Assembly (NCBI GenBank): GCA_038030265.1
Contig: CM075938.1
Location: 12,129,009 to 12,193,008 of the forward strand
Length of the DNA: 64,000 bases
Source of the DNA: Corythucha ciliata
Taxonomy: Eukaryota > Arthropoda > Insecta > Hemiptera > Tingidae
Direction: 5' to 3'
Under the pieces are notes generated by a model. It did not search any database. It was not told the DNA's origin and saw only the letters and a list, made by a program, of their open reading frames with translations. Positions 45,641 to 56,879 of this stretch are shown in pieces (position 1 is the first letter of the stretch; every line of letters starts with the position of its first letter). Position numbers and translations under genes: made by a program.

Positions 45641-45990
45641 TCAAACCTCAATGTCGTGAATTTTCATACTTTTAAAGGCCGAATTTCGTGGATTTAGCTC
45701 CTACTGAAATCCGTTTCTCAGACTCCGCTAGTTCAAATAACAAAGGTGGATTATTTACAAAGAAAATTCACGGATTTTGAAGGGAAAAAGTTCTTCCCCC
45801 ACCCTCCAACTGAACAGAAAATCAATTTGCCGCAAATCATAATATGTATAGATCCACGTTTTGGGTTGAAAGAAGCTAAATCCGCGAAATTGCGTATTGA
45901 ATGAGTCAAAAAGCGTGAACTTTTGGTTTTTGATGCAGTAAAACCAGTGCTGCAGTTGAAAAGAGATGAAATCCACCGAGTCTAGCTATC
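45641..45990 (+). repeat. family E repeat, forward, degenerate
   Basis: Monomers such as GGCCGAATTTCGTGG, GAAGCTAAATCCGCGAAATT and GAGTCAAAAAGCGTGAAC appear. The phrase CCGCGAAATTGCGTATTG is intermediate between E and C. Confidence 0.55.
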
Positions 45991-46210
45991 GCGATGACTC
46001 GAATCAATGGATTTCATTGCTTTCAACCCTATTTTCACTTATTTAGCATTTAAAGCCACATCGACGATGCATCGTCTCGTTCATACCAATAGAATATCTT
46101 ATGTATACCTACTTGAAAAAAATGCCCCCCAAAAAAGTTCAATAGCGCTTCAGTTCAGCTTAAGTTCAGCTTAAACAAACCCGGCATCAAACAGTACGAG
46201 AAAGGGTCAA

Positions 46211-46318
46211 ACATTAACGAAACATATCATGGTCTCAACATGATTACTTCTGGGACGGCTTAGGGTATCCGTATACGAAACGAAATGCACTCTTTCCGAC
46301 CGCCAGCTGCCGGAGCGA
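46211..46318 (+). repeat. dispersed repeat, about 105 bp, copy 1
   Basis: It matches 57,865-57,970 with few changes; the last 31 bases before the final GA (from CACTCTTTCCGACCGCCAGC onward) are identical. A T-run follows here. Class unknown. Confidence 0.85.
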
Positions 46319-46339
46319 TTTTTTTTTTTTTTTTAATGT

Positions 46340-46500
46340 AATGTTACGAAATGTTAAACAAACGAAAATATGACTAAACAAAAGTAAACAAACGATTTTA
46401 CCCCAGTAAGTTTGCTTTTTAAAGTGCCCGAGGGGCTAAACAAACGAAGATGTCGGCTAAACAAACGTAAACAAATGATATTGTGACTGGAAATGGCGAA
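46340..46500 (-). repeat. inverted relative of the 152 bp repeat
   Basis: Phrases TAAACAAACGAAAATATGAC, AAGTAAACAAACGA and GGCTAAACAAACGTAAAC are reverse complements of the CGTTTGTTTACG and TTTAGCCGACATT parts of the 41.9-42.4 kb array, without the TTCACGCAACCCGAC part. Confidence 0.65.
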
Positions 46501-46559
46501 ATTGGCCGTTTTTGGAGGCAACTTAGCTGCAAACAAAGAGAAAAAGAGACGGAAGGGGG

Positions 46560-46660
46560 GAATCGCTAATTCAACGATGAAAAAAACACCAATTCGAAGC
46601 TAAAATTGTGAAAATCACTAATTCCCCGATAAAACTAAGAAAAATCGCCCACTCAAAGCT
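46560..46660 (-). repeat. family A repeat, reverse, short block
   Basis: Four monomers (ATCGCTAATTCAACGATG, ACACCAATTCGAAGCTAAAA, ATCACTAATTCCCCGATAAA, ATCGCCCACTCAAAGCTAAA) immediately precede family C. Confidence 0.75.
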
Positions 46661-46699
46661 AAAAATTTTCAATTTTATCAGCATTCGCCGGTAAAATGC

Positions 46700-48920
46700 G
46701 GAGAAATAGCCGCCAAACTACACCATTAAAAGCTGAACTAACTGCGAAATTGTAAGTTTCGGGTCTAAATATCCCGCAAATTGAAATAAATGGTCTTGCG
46801 TGCCCTATACGCGAAAACCTTCTTCGAGGCTCTAACTTTCGCGAAATCGCCAATTTCTGGACTTTATTTCAAGGATCTGTCGTGGTGACCACGGAACCTG
46901 GGCTTGCCGGCCGCGACAGTACCCAAAGTCGTCTGACAAATAGCCGCATAATACTGCAAAATTTCGAAGGAAAATGTCCTCTAAATCATGATTTTACGAG
47001 AAATTCACGAATTATACGTAATATTGACAATTTTGTAAGTTTCACATCACAAATTTCAGTGAAACTACAAGTTTCAGGGCATTTTGGGCGTGAAATTTTA
47101 CGTTTGAATATGAATTTATTTCTTCTATAAAAAAAAATTGAAAGGGTTTGCACGATCAGTTCCCAATTTGAGCGAAATTACAAGTTTCCTGGCTGATTAT
47201 ACTCGTCATTGGCAGTTTCGGGCCTTCGGGTCTTGATTCGGGCGAAAATGCAAGTTTCGGGTCTTAATTTCTGTGAACTTGTAAGTTCGGGTCGGAATAT
47301 CCACAAAATTGCTTCGTTTCCGGTCTTTATTTTGGCGAAATTGCCAGTTTAACGTAAGTTAATTTCACGAAATTGCTACAAACACGCAGGAACACGGTCT
47401 AGCCTGCTCCGACAGAGCTCAAAGATTGCAACATTTCGTAGGCAAATATCTGTGAAATTAAAAGTTTCCTGGCAGAGTCTCACGTCTTAATTTCATACAT
47501 AATGCAAGTTTCAGGGTCTTTGAAATTTTGAACATGAACTAATTTGTAATTGATATTTTTAGTGAGTCTGCAATGTTGGGGTCCACATCTGAGCGAAATT
47601 ACAAGTTTCCTGGTTGAATATACGCGAAACTTTTAAACAAGATTGCAGTTTAGAGGCAATTTTGTAGCGGCAGAACCCTGGCCCCATATCTCCCCATTTC
47701 AGGCCTGACAATTACGCACAAAATTTGAAGTTTCGGATCTTATTTCTGTGAAAATGTAAGGTTCGGGTCTTAATTTCAGCAAAATTGCAAGTAACGGGCC
47801 TCAATTGCGGAGAAATGGCAATTTTCGGTGCTGAATATCCGTGAAATTGCAAGTTAGCAAATTTGTTTGTGAGCTCCGGACCCTGGGCTAGCCCTGGGTC
47901 AGCGTCGCAGGACGACGAGACCCATTTGTCGTACCCCGGAACAAAATCGCTACGTTTTAGAGACTAATATGGTCGAAACTGGATGTTTCAGGCCCTAATG
48001 TCAGCAAGTTTTAGGGCTAATTGTTTTTAGAGGTCGGCTAGCCAGCCCCGACTGCGCCCATATCCAGACAAAAAGCCGCGTAATTGTAACATTTATAAAG
48101 ATGAATTTTCGTGAGTTCCTACATTCGAGTCCTAATTTGAGCACAATTCCAAGTTTCCAGGCTGAATAACCGTGAAATTGGAAGTTTCGGATCTTCGGGT
48201 GTTAATTTAATTGAAATTGCAAGTTCAGGGTCATACGTAGCTTAAAGCAAAATTGTACGTTTTTGGGCCTTCCCAATCGGGCGGATCCAACAGGCTTAGC
48301 CCACCCCTGACAGAGTCTGATGAAAACCCAGGAAAGAAAATTGGAAGTCTCGTGGCAACGCCTCAATTCCATTGAAAAATGCTCGTTTCGGGTCCTAATT
48401 TTGGTGAAAATGCAAATTTCGAGTCTTCATTTCAACAAAATAGGAAGTTTCGGGTCTTAATTTGAATAAAATTACAAGATTTGGTTCTTAATTTCTGCGA
48501 AATTGCAAAACCCGGAGCCTATTTCCAAACTTGCCACTTTCTCCCGGTCTAGCCGTCTCTAAAATCGCCCAAAGCGTTATGAACAAACAGTAAAAATCAT
48601 ACCATTCGGAGCCAAAAAAAATAAAAATGAATTCCTGGCTGAATATTCGTTAAATGAACATTTTCGGGCCTCAATTTCACAGTGAAATTGACAGTTTAGG
48701 GCAAGCAAAATTGCCATTTTCCGGACCTATTTTGTGGCCAGGCTGGCCGGGTAACATGAAAGCGCTAAAAGCCTGACGAAACCCCATGGGAATTAGGAAG
48801 TTTTCTGGCTAAATATCCGCTTGATTGCAAGTTTCGGGTTTCATAAGACGCAAGTTTCGGGTTTCATAAGACGCAAGTTTTGCGTCTTAATTTCGGATAA
48901 AATTGCAACTTTTGGAGTTT
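46700..48920 (+). repeat. family C repeat field, 2.2 kb
   Basis: About sixty decayed monomers of AAATTGCAAGTTTCGGGTCT followed by TAATTTCGGCG, period near 31. Every few hundred bases a distinct GC-rich insert appears containing GGGCTTGCCGGCCGCGAC or relatives plus CCGCATAAT and GCAACATTTCG (about 46,900, 47,400, 47,880, 48,045, 48,295, 48,545, 48,735). This indicates a higher-order unit. Long frames are periodic and not coding. Confidence 0.8.
48827..48872 (+). repeat. exact 23 bp tandem duplication inside family C
   Basis: The 23-base unit beginning GCAAGTTTCGGGTTTCATAA is present twice in a row without change, while neighbouring monomers differ widely. This is a recent local duplication. 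Confidence 0.95.
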
Positions 48921-51900
48921 TTTTACCTTTAAAGTCGAGTTTTTTCTCCTACGTTTCACTTTTTCTTTTCTGTTTTCACCGAAAGCGTGTCAACTTTGAT
49001 TGAAAAAAAAAAACAACAACGAAACAAAACACAAAGGTTTTTAGAAACTACGAAATACCCAACGAGTCAGAAGAGTTAGTTCAGCGGCGAAGGAGTGCTG
49101 TAGTGCATGTACGCGATCGTCTGTCGTGGTGTGAGAGGAGGATGGGGGGTTGAAGGTGTCAGGAAAGGGCTAGGATGTAATTGATGGTTCCCACGAGCGT
49201 GCCTTTGGAGGATGCCAAGAAGGAACGATTTATTCGTTTTTTTTTTACCGTTAGAGAGAGGAAATAAAGGTTATTGAGGTAAGAGTGGGATGGCGGGGGA
49301 AGTTGAAATTGTCTGTTGTTGAGGCGCTCACGAGCAGGGAATAAAGCGGAGGCTGCCGCACTGATTTTTACTCATTTCCAACGCGGAGGAATATTACAGA
49401 GAGAAATTATTTTGGAGAGTTTTCAAAACTTTTGAAAAATATTAGGGCTGGCTACGTATTCGAGGGGGGGGGGGAGGAGTTTTCGTATGCCAAAGGTTTG
49501 TTTGTTTTCAAACTGTTCGCCCATCTTTCTTGTCTCACGTCGCGGGAACGGAATGAATTTCATCCCGTCCCAGCCAATTCCTATTCGGGGTGGTTCAGAC
49601 CTGCTCCTGCAAGACTTCAACACAGGTAATTGAGCTGAGGGTGAATTTCATTGGAAATTTATTTAAATTTCGCTTGGAGTATTACAGCGAGAGGAGGGGT
49701 GTCTTTCTATTGGTGAGGGAAATAATCGAAAAGTCAGAAACCCTTGACCATCATATTCGATGTTTTCCGCTACAAATACCACAGAGAGGCACATCTATGA
49801 CGACATTTGCACAGTGTAAACGTCTGATCGATGTCTGTGCCCCACCCGTCACTCTAACCATAGAGTCGACCCATTTTTCTCAATTCCCTAGTTTTTTTCT
49901 CACACTCTCTTTCTAAATACTTAATGCCACGATTAAAACTCTTCGATCGCGTTCCCCTCGTCAATCTTCACTATTGTAAAGAAACTTTTTTTTTTCTTGA
50001 GTATCTCAACGCCAGACTGAAAAAAAGTTCGCTGAAAAACGGCAAGATTGCAATAGTTGCCCGTGAGAAGGGGGGGGAGGGGAGGCAAGAAAGCGTGCCA
50101 TGAAAACTTGTTGTCGGATAAAGCCACTTTTAAGCCTCTTTTGAAAAACTTGGGCCTCGTCATGAATAACAAGTGTCTCTTTTTCTTCCATGGGAAAGTC
50201 ACATCAGAATTGTGTCATCGAGAGGGGTGGGGTTGGAGACAATTAAAAATAATTGCTAGCGATTGAGCCCTATGCCAGACTTTCATTTCTTGCTCGATTG
50301 GCAGGTTCTCAACTGTAGGGAAAAGTGTCAATAAGGGGAAGGTTTTTCTTTCTTTTTTTTTCGGTATGAAAAAGAAGAATAAAGGGAGAAAGAAAAAAAC
50401 TATGAGAGCACTAGGAAAGGAAATGACAACAAAAACTGCACCCCGGGGATTTTATTACTTTTCTGAAGCCTCCCACCGCTTTAGGAGAACCTTCAAGGGC
50501 CCTTTAAATAGGTTGTAAATCCGCGGCTATGTAGCTGAAAGGTAAGAAGGGCTGGGTTAAAGGTAAAAATAAGAAGTTATGTGATGAATTGGATGGTGGA
50601 TGGTGATGGTGAAAGCTATATAGGGCGTAGTACCTTGGAAGGATTTTTTTTTTTTTTTTTTTTCACTCCCTTTTTTTTCCTTCTCGACAGAATCGATTCG
50701 ATATAACACAGTCTCCACTTTTCTAATACGCTTTGAAAAGAGAAGGACCGAAACCCTTCCTTAGAGAGCAACTAAAGGAATTTAGGAATCCGATTGTCAA
50801 GGCAATCTCCTGAGTAGATAGAATGCCTCACCAATACTCAAGCTGAACCCCTTCCTATCACACTTACTCGCCTTTTCCCCTTCTTTGAAGCAAATAAACC
50901 TCCCCGAAAGCTCGATTTGAAATAATTCAAAGTATTTCCGGAACGCGAAAACTCCAGCTTGAGCCCTTACAAAGAATCTGAATTTTTGAACTGATTAATA
51001 AAACAGCTATGACAGAAGACATTTCTCACATCCACTCTAACCCTTCCCAATATACACCGCCAAACTTTCTGAGTAAATAAAACGGCATGAGTGTAGTTTG
51101 AGTGGGTTGGCGGTGGAAATGGAGGAGGAGTTAAGTCCTAAAGAGCTGTATGTGGGGGGGGAGGGGGTGAACTTTCTAAAGTGGGTTCCTTTAACGAGGA
51201 ACAAAGCCGCGTGACAAGATCAAAGGGAACCTCTAAAGGGGTTGGAATGACAGAGAGAGGTGAGGTCGAATAAGAGTTCTATAACCCAAAAGCTTCCTAT
51301 GTAGATACTGCGAAGGCTTTGGAGACGCGAAGGACTTATTTCCGCGTCTCGCTCTAAAGCTAAAATGTGGATCAAAGAAGAAAAGGGGGAGTTGAGAAAA
51401 TGTCGATAAATTAATTTGAATATTATGCAACAGAGAATAAAAACAGTCAAAAAGTCACTAAAAAGAAAGTTATCACTGACTGGAATGGCTGGAATTCCAA
51501 CGCACAAAACAAATTACTCAATTTACTCCCCGGTTAATTAGTGTGAAATCGAACAAATACCGCTTCAAACGCCACCTTAAATGCTGAGGCATAGGTGTAA
51601 ACGTTCGTATCGTTTGTTTGAAGCTCCACGCACAATGGAACAGGGTCGCTTGGAGCATTGTAGCGACCATTCTATGGAGTTAAAACGTATAATTAACTTC
51701 AGGGTAGGTCATCTCGTTCACCTCTTTCTCGCTCAATCCCTCCTCCAATGTCATTCTCTCTCATTCTTGACCCACCGCCCGTCGACTTTTAACACCCCGA
51801 AAAGAGATGATGACATTGGCTGTGAAGGGGGGCTCTTCCCTTTCCACACCCATCCAACTTTTTTTTTGTCAAGGTTTTTTTTTTGTGATGGATGTGCTTC

Positions 51901-52860
51901 GTAATGGTAGGTACATGAAATTCTGTGAGGAAAAAAAAAACTTTACCGATCAATGTAACTTTCCTGCTCCCTCAACGACACTTGTTTTCAAGCCTTCAAT
52001 TTTGGGCGACTTTATTTTGCCATCACACAGCTTTTTTTAAAAAAAAATCAAGACTCCTCAAATTGTGGGAGGTGAGGTGAAGGGATGAAATTGTCTTCGT
52101 CTTTGTAGTCCAGACTTTTAAGAAACATGGAGTTCCGCGATTACTGTTTTCAGCCTTCCCTGAATCGCTGGCGCTCTCTCCGGATTCCCTTCATTTGTCA
52201 AAGAGGAGACGTGAATGATAGGGGGGTGGGGTCGATAAAATAATGAGAAAGGCCTGAAACTTACGTGGAAAGGATTTCATCTTTTTGTCTGAGGACTGGA
52301 GGTTTCATTACAATGCTATGACCCTCAAAGCCTGAGAAGTCGTGCGGGAAATAGACTAACCTCGCTGACAGTTAACTATAACAGCAACGTTTTCACCATA
52401 ATGAGACGGACGCTACTTGAAATGATATTTTTCCACGTATTTTTCCTAGCGATGGGTACAAAATGATACAAAAATGAATTATCTGCTGCCGTCAGAACTA
52501 CCAAAAGGGGACAGGGCAGAGTGGCTACCCCTGAAACCCACTTCAAGCAGCTCAACGTATTAGAATGGACAAAAAATGGGAAATATATGACTTTGATTGT
52601 ACAATTGTACAATGGTGATCAGGGGCGGTTTTATGTGGATGACAATAAGGGCGATCGCCACCCCCATCAGCTCAACCACCCTCAGAGAAGCGGGGAAGGG
52701 GGCAGATAAAAAATAACGGAAATTGAAGAGATACAAATGAGAGAGAGAGAGCAAATCAGATATCTAGATCCTAGAACTGAGAAGTTGGAAAACGATTACA
52801 AACTTAAGTTTGTATTTGAAGGAGTAAAATCAAAAAAAAAAGAAGAAAAAAAAAAAAAAG
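48921..52860. other. low-copy island, 3.9 kb, no gene seen
   Basis: Purine-rich plus strand (GAGGAGGATGGGG type), G-runs at about 49,464-49,473 and 51,153-51,161, a T-run at 50,646-50,663, and a C/T-rich section at 51,715-51,860. Open frames up to about 108 codons lack motifs. Intron or intergenic DNA are both possible. Confidence 0.5.
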
Positions 52861-52861
52861 G

Positions 52862-52925
52862 TTCGAATCAGCCAAACCCACGAAATTTTGCTTTTGAAAG
52901 AGCACATCCCGCGAAATTCGGGTTT
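52862..52925 (+). repeat. family E repeat, forward, two monomers
   Basis: CAGCCAAACCCACGAAATTT and GAGCACATCCCGCGAAATTC, each followed by a T- or G-rich run, follow an A/G-rich simple stretch (52,830-52,860). Confidence 0.75.
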
Positions 52926-52928
52926 AAA

Positions 52929-53057
52929 GGCCTCGCCACACCGAACGCCACACGCGGAAAAACTTATTGTAACGGGGTATCCCCCACCCACGTTGTCATG
53001 GTTTTTTGGCGAGCGGACCAGTCCGCGTGGCCGTTCGCGTTTAGTGTGGCGAGGCCT
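52929..53057. mobile_element. MITE, 129 bp
   Basis: The ends GGCCTCGCCACACCGAACG and, reversed, GGCCTCGCCACACTAAACG, continue through an inverted CCACGCGG/CACACGCGG part. The flanks are TTTAAA on the left and TTAAA on the right, compatible with a TTAA target. It has no coding capacity. Confidence 0.8.
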
Positions 53058-53065
53058 TAAATCAG

Positions 53066-53538
53066 GATTCACATGGAGCGGAACGAGTGCGGAAGGACGG
53101 AAGACAGAAAAACCAGTGGAGGGGCTGGAGGAGTCGGCAAGAGAGTTTACATGAAGCAAGCGGTTTCCATGGTGGACGGAATCATAACCTTCCTACTGAA
53201 AGCCTCTGTGATCTGAAACCTCTCACATCTTGTTGATGGTGTTTTTCTTTTCTTCCAAAATTAAAATTGTGTGTGCGTTATCATTGTGTTGTGCTCGGGT
53301 GTTGAAATGATTGATCGGTTGAACATCGTCTACGTAAGTAGTTCCTATCAACATTCCTGTTCCCTGCGCTTGCGCGGACCTCGACGGAACGTTGAGGCGG
53401 TATAAAAATGTCTTCCGCCGACCGCTGTCCGTCCTTTCCGACAACATGGCGGCCACCCGGCCCCCAACAGCCAATCAGGATTGCGTTCCGTCCTTCCACT
53501 CTTCCGCTTTCCTCGCGCATTCCGCTCCATGTGAATCC
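53066..53538. mobile_element. MITE, 473 bp, CpG-rich TIRs
   Basis: Both ends read GGATTCACATGGAGCGGAA inward, followed by inverted relatives containing GCGGAAG and GGAAGGACGGAA. The interior holds ATTGTGTTGTGCTCGGG and a CG-rich part near 53,370-53,460. It abuts the preceding MITE with 8 bases between them. Frames of 60-80 codons inside have no motifs. Confidence 0.85.
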
Positions 53539-53564
53539 ACCTTTGTAATAGCCAAAATTACAAA

Positions 53565-53790
53565 ATTTGTCCTTTGAGTCTTACTCAAATCCATAAAATT
53601 GGTTGGGTGGGGGGAACAGCGTTCGAATTAGTAAAAGCTGCGAAACCGATTTTAGAAAGAGGTAAAACCACGGTATTTTGTTTTTGAAAGAGGAAAAATA
53701 CGCAAAATTTTCGCTGAAATGGCATAAATTCTGTTTTGAACAATCCAAATCCACGACTTTTGGTTATGGAAGAGCAAATTTCCGAGAGCG
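53565..53790 (+). repeat. family E repeat, forward
   Basis: Monomers include CAAATCCATAAAATTGG, AGCTGCGAAACCGATTTTAG, AAACCACGGTATTTTG then TTTTTGAAAGAGG, and CAAATCCACGACTTTTGG. Confidence 0.7.
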
Positions 53791-54470
53791 AAAAAAACGC
53801 TAATTCGCGGGGAAAATAAAGAAAAAGTGCTAATTCACGGGTAATATTGGGGAAAATCACTTTTTAACGGCTAAAATCAAGTACTCACGGCTAAAGTGGA
53901 GAATATATTACCAAAAGAAAAGCGCCTAGAGGCTAGAAGTATGGAAAGGACAATAAATTTTTAGCTTCTGAAGGCAAGGTCGTGGCTCAAACTGCGAAAA
54001 AACCCTAATCCATCTATCTAAAAGCGAAACAAATCTCTCTAAATCACAGCTAAAACTAAGAAACGTTGCTAATTCATGGATGAAATTGAGACAAATGGCT
54101 AATTAGCGGCTGAAATAACGAAAAACACGAATTCACTTCAAACTTCAGATACATCGCTAATTCACGGTGAAAAATCGCTAAAATGACAAAAAAAAACGCT
54201 AATTCGCGGCTAAAATGGACAAAAATTAAGAAGATGTGCTGAAGTAAAGAGATTACCATTGCCAATTCGAGGATAGAATTGAGAAAACGTCAATTCGCGG
54301 CTTCTGGAGGTAACACCGTGCAAGAAAGTCAAGAAAATCACTAAGCGTTAGGTGATTCGCGGCAACAATTGGGGGAACTTTAATTCGTTGATGAAACGTT
54401 AAAAAATCCTTAATTAGCAGCTGAAATGAGGAAAAACTCTAATTTGCCGCTAAAATCAATTTTTTTTAGC
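53791..54470 (-). repeat. family A repeat field, reverse
   Basis: Monomers such as ACGCTAATTCGCGGGGAAAA, GTGCTAATTCACGGGTAA, ATCGCTAATTCACGGTGAAA and ACGCTAATTCGCGGCTAAAA run about 30 bases apart. A marker monomer CGTCAATTCGCGGCTTCTGG then AGGTAACA is at 54,288. The block ends with a small inverted junction (GCTAAAATCAATTTTTTTTA then GCCGCGAATAG). Confidence 0.8.
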
Positions 54471-54484
54471 CGCGAATAGTTCGT

Positions 54485-54830
54485 TAAGTCACTTTGTTAC
54501 GGTTGCGAATGGTCGAGTTTGATATTTGTAGGACGTGCATGGCTGGCCGTAGGTTAGCATAGGGCCTAACACTAATAAATTTGATATTTTCAGGGAACGG
54601 ATCGTCAGTCTTGCCATTTTAGGATCAGAATGGTCATTTATGGGCAGTTTCATATGGAACGGAATGGTACCAAATGAGTTAAACAATTTTTGTGCCAGAA
54701 TAGTCATTCAACCATTTTTGAGCACTATTGATCAGTTTGCCCATTTTTGGAGCGAGAATAATTAGGTGAAGCCTGGTTGGCCATTTTTATGGCGTAATTC
54801 CTTATTTTAACCTCAGAAAATTCCTAATTT
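54485..54830 (+). repeat. family B repeat, forward
   Basis: Decayed monomers with GCGAATGGTC, GCCATTTTAGGATCAGAATG, CCATTTTTGAGCACTATTGA and GCCATTTTTATGGCG. They follow family A(reverse) directly, as they do at 23.4-23.5 kb. Confidence 0.75.
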
Positions 54831-54979
54831 TTGGCTGTTGTTTTTTCAACTTGTAAACCTTCATTGAACTACTACAGCTACGGTGTTTTTTCTTGAGCGC
54901 ATTTCGGGTCAATTCCCGGTGCCTCTCAGCATTATCACTTCACCTCCAAGACCAGACACCAACCAAGTGTTTCGGGGCT

Positions 54980-55110
54980 GTAAATTGCAAGTTTGCAATT
55001 GTTTTTTGTGGGCTCAGACCCCGGGCAGGCCGGCCACGACGGACGGCGTCATAGGCCGACGAGGCTAATATGCTGCAACTCGGACAAAATTTCAACGTTA
55101 GAGGCACGTC
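54980..55110 (+). repeat. family C higher-order insert
   Basis: AAATTGCAAGTTTGCAATTG, then a GACCCCGGGCAGGCCGGCC-type insert, CGACGAGGCTAATATGCTGC and AAAATTTCAACGTTAGAGGC match the GC-rich inserts of the 46.7-48.9 kb field. Confidence 0.7.
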
Positions 55111-55480
55111 GTGAATAAGTAATAGGCTACGGTACAGAGGTTCAAGTCTGACTACAAATCTCAGTAAGCTAACACAAAAGGTCGCAGTTGCAAGTGTGAT
55201 GGATGGTGATGACTACTGAGGATACTCAAGAATTTTTAACTTGGACACACAGCTTCCCTTCCCTCTCCATCGAGCCCTTCCCCACGACATTTACCACCTC
55301 TTGAACATGCCATTCACTCTAGAAAACTCGTTAATAACATAACTATCGCGAAGGGCGTATAGAATGCGAGTAATGATATTAAATCAAACTCGACGAACAT
55401 CGGCCGTTTATTCGTTGCTCACAAAATCCAAAAACCGTAAAACGACGCGAAACTGGCGGGAAAAAAATTGGGTCCTCCGT
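55111..55480. other. spacer upstream of the tRNA-like gene
   Basis: 370 bases, no tandem structure; a C/T-rich section at 55,250-55,320. Nothing recognised. Confidence 0.5.
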
Positions 55481-55553
55481 GTCCCTTTGGCGCAGTGGAT
55501 AACACGTTGGACTTTTAATCCAAAGGTCGTGAGTTCGATCCCCACAAGGGTAA
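55481..55553 (+). tRNA. tRNA-like gene, Arg(UCU)-type body with UUU (Lys) anticodon
   Basis: It forms a full cloverleaf: acceptor GTCCCTT/AAGGGTA (five of seven pairs), D arm GCGC/ACAC, anticodon arm TTGGA-CTTTTAA-TCCAA (five perfect pairs, anticodon UUU at 55,514-55,516), variable AGGTC, T arm GTGAG-TTCGATC-CCCAC. The A box TGGCGCAGTGG is perfect, the B box has one mismatch, and a T5 run stands at 55,571-55,575. The body closely resembles animal tRNA-Arg(UCU) (GGCGCANTGGATA, TTGGACTTCTAAT), not tRNA-Lys. Relative to that model three stem G residues have become A, giving C·A mismatches (two in the D stem, one in the T stem), and the anticodon C has become T. A decayed Arg tRNA or a SINE-derived copy is likelier than a working tRNA-Lys. 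Confidence 0.65.
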
Positions 55554-56830
55554 TGGCCTCAAGCGGAACATTTTTCAATTTTAATTGCCCTTGCGAAGAA
55601 ACAATGAATGTAGCCTAAAAAACACCTTTTTTAGTGTTTTTTACCGAGTTCTCATCATGCGAGGAAGAGGGAGCGATGTAAGTTTTAAAAAACATTATCC
55701 CCCCCTCAAGGCTTTTATGCCAATAAGCCGTGACCAACACTGCACAGATCGGCCATTGAAAAGTTACCCATAACTTAGGGCCTTGGAAAATGTTATTGAA
55801 TTTTTTTTTATAGCATAATAAGGAGAATAGGAAGCCAAGCCTGGAAGAACAAAAATGACTAGGAAAACTAAACTTGTTACGAATATCGATGAACAAGAGG
55901 GAATCGAACGGTAAAGAAGAAAGGAAAGTGGGGAGGTAGAAGATGGTCTTCGAATTTTTTTTTTTTTTTTTTTTTAAAGCGGTCGGAACGGGAAGAAAGA
56001 GGCTTAAAAGACGTGCCCTCCGGCATTGACGTGAAGGGGCGGTAGACCGTCATTTTAAGAGAGACATACTGTAAAAAGGAAAGGGTCACGTCCGACCCAG
56101 TTCCTCACTCACACTCCTCTCGTTTATGCCCCCCGTTCCATCTACACAAGGGCATCTCGAAACAATATCGTTATCCGATATTAGACCGCCGGGCCTCGAA
56201 GACCTCTTTTGCCTTTTCCACCCTTACACACCCCTCATCAATCCCTTGCACCATTTTTTTTTTTATCCTTTCTTTTCATCGCAATTCCTTTTCAGAGACC
56301 CCCACCCCCACCACCAACAACCACGAAGATTGTCCGAGTTGTCCGCCTTGCAGTGATTTTCAAAAGAAACAAATAAATGTTTATATAATAGTCGATGAAG
56401 GGTGAGGAGTAACCTTCCAACAATGGATAGATGAAGCATAACCACGACCGTGTCCCTTTATAAAAAGAAAAGGGGGTTGACTACAAGGAACGTTTATATT
56501 CAAATTTTACCCCCAACTCAACCATCTCTGTTCCTTTGGATCATGAAAGATGTTTTGTCAAGGAACGAGCCCTTATTGGAGAATGCTTTCATGTCATATC
56601 TAAAACCAAAAACCACTCAACTTTCTGGCCGAAGTCTCCGGGCGTGTCAACTCGTTTTCATAGCTTACAGAAACATTTTATTGTGTCAATAGCGAAAGTC
56701 TAATTTTGAGGATAATAAAACAACTTCCATTCTAGTATACGTATCTATAGTCAAAATCTCGACTCCAGGCTACCAAAGAAGAAGGAATGAGCCAGCTCCA
56801 AAAAAATTGCATTTATAGAGAAGCCGGAAC
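55554..56830. other. low-copy island, 1.3 kb, no gene seen
   Basis: It contains an imperfect inverted A/T pair just after the tRNA-like unit, a T-run at 55,956-55,975, a C-rich part at 56,300-56,320 and purine-rich phrases. No motif-bearing frame. Confidence 0.5.
55571..55575 (+). terminator. T5 run, possible Pol III terminator
   Basis: Five T, 18 bases downstream of the tRNA-like 3' end; T4 or longer on the coding strand is the usual Pol III stop. T5 runs are also frequent by chance here. Confidence 0.35.
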
Positions 56831-56879
56831 ATGAAAATTGGCTCTTCGTGTGAGCAACCGACGGAATTGTTTGATTTTT

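Noticed and set aside
53392..53577. 61-codon frame with NMAATRPP as a small gene
   Set aside because: It lies inside the 473 bp MITE and crosses its right TIR.
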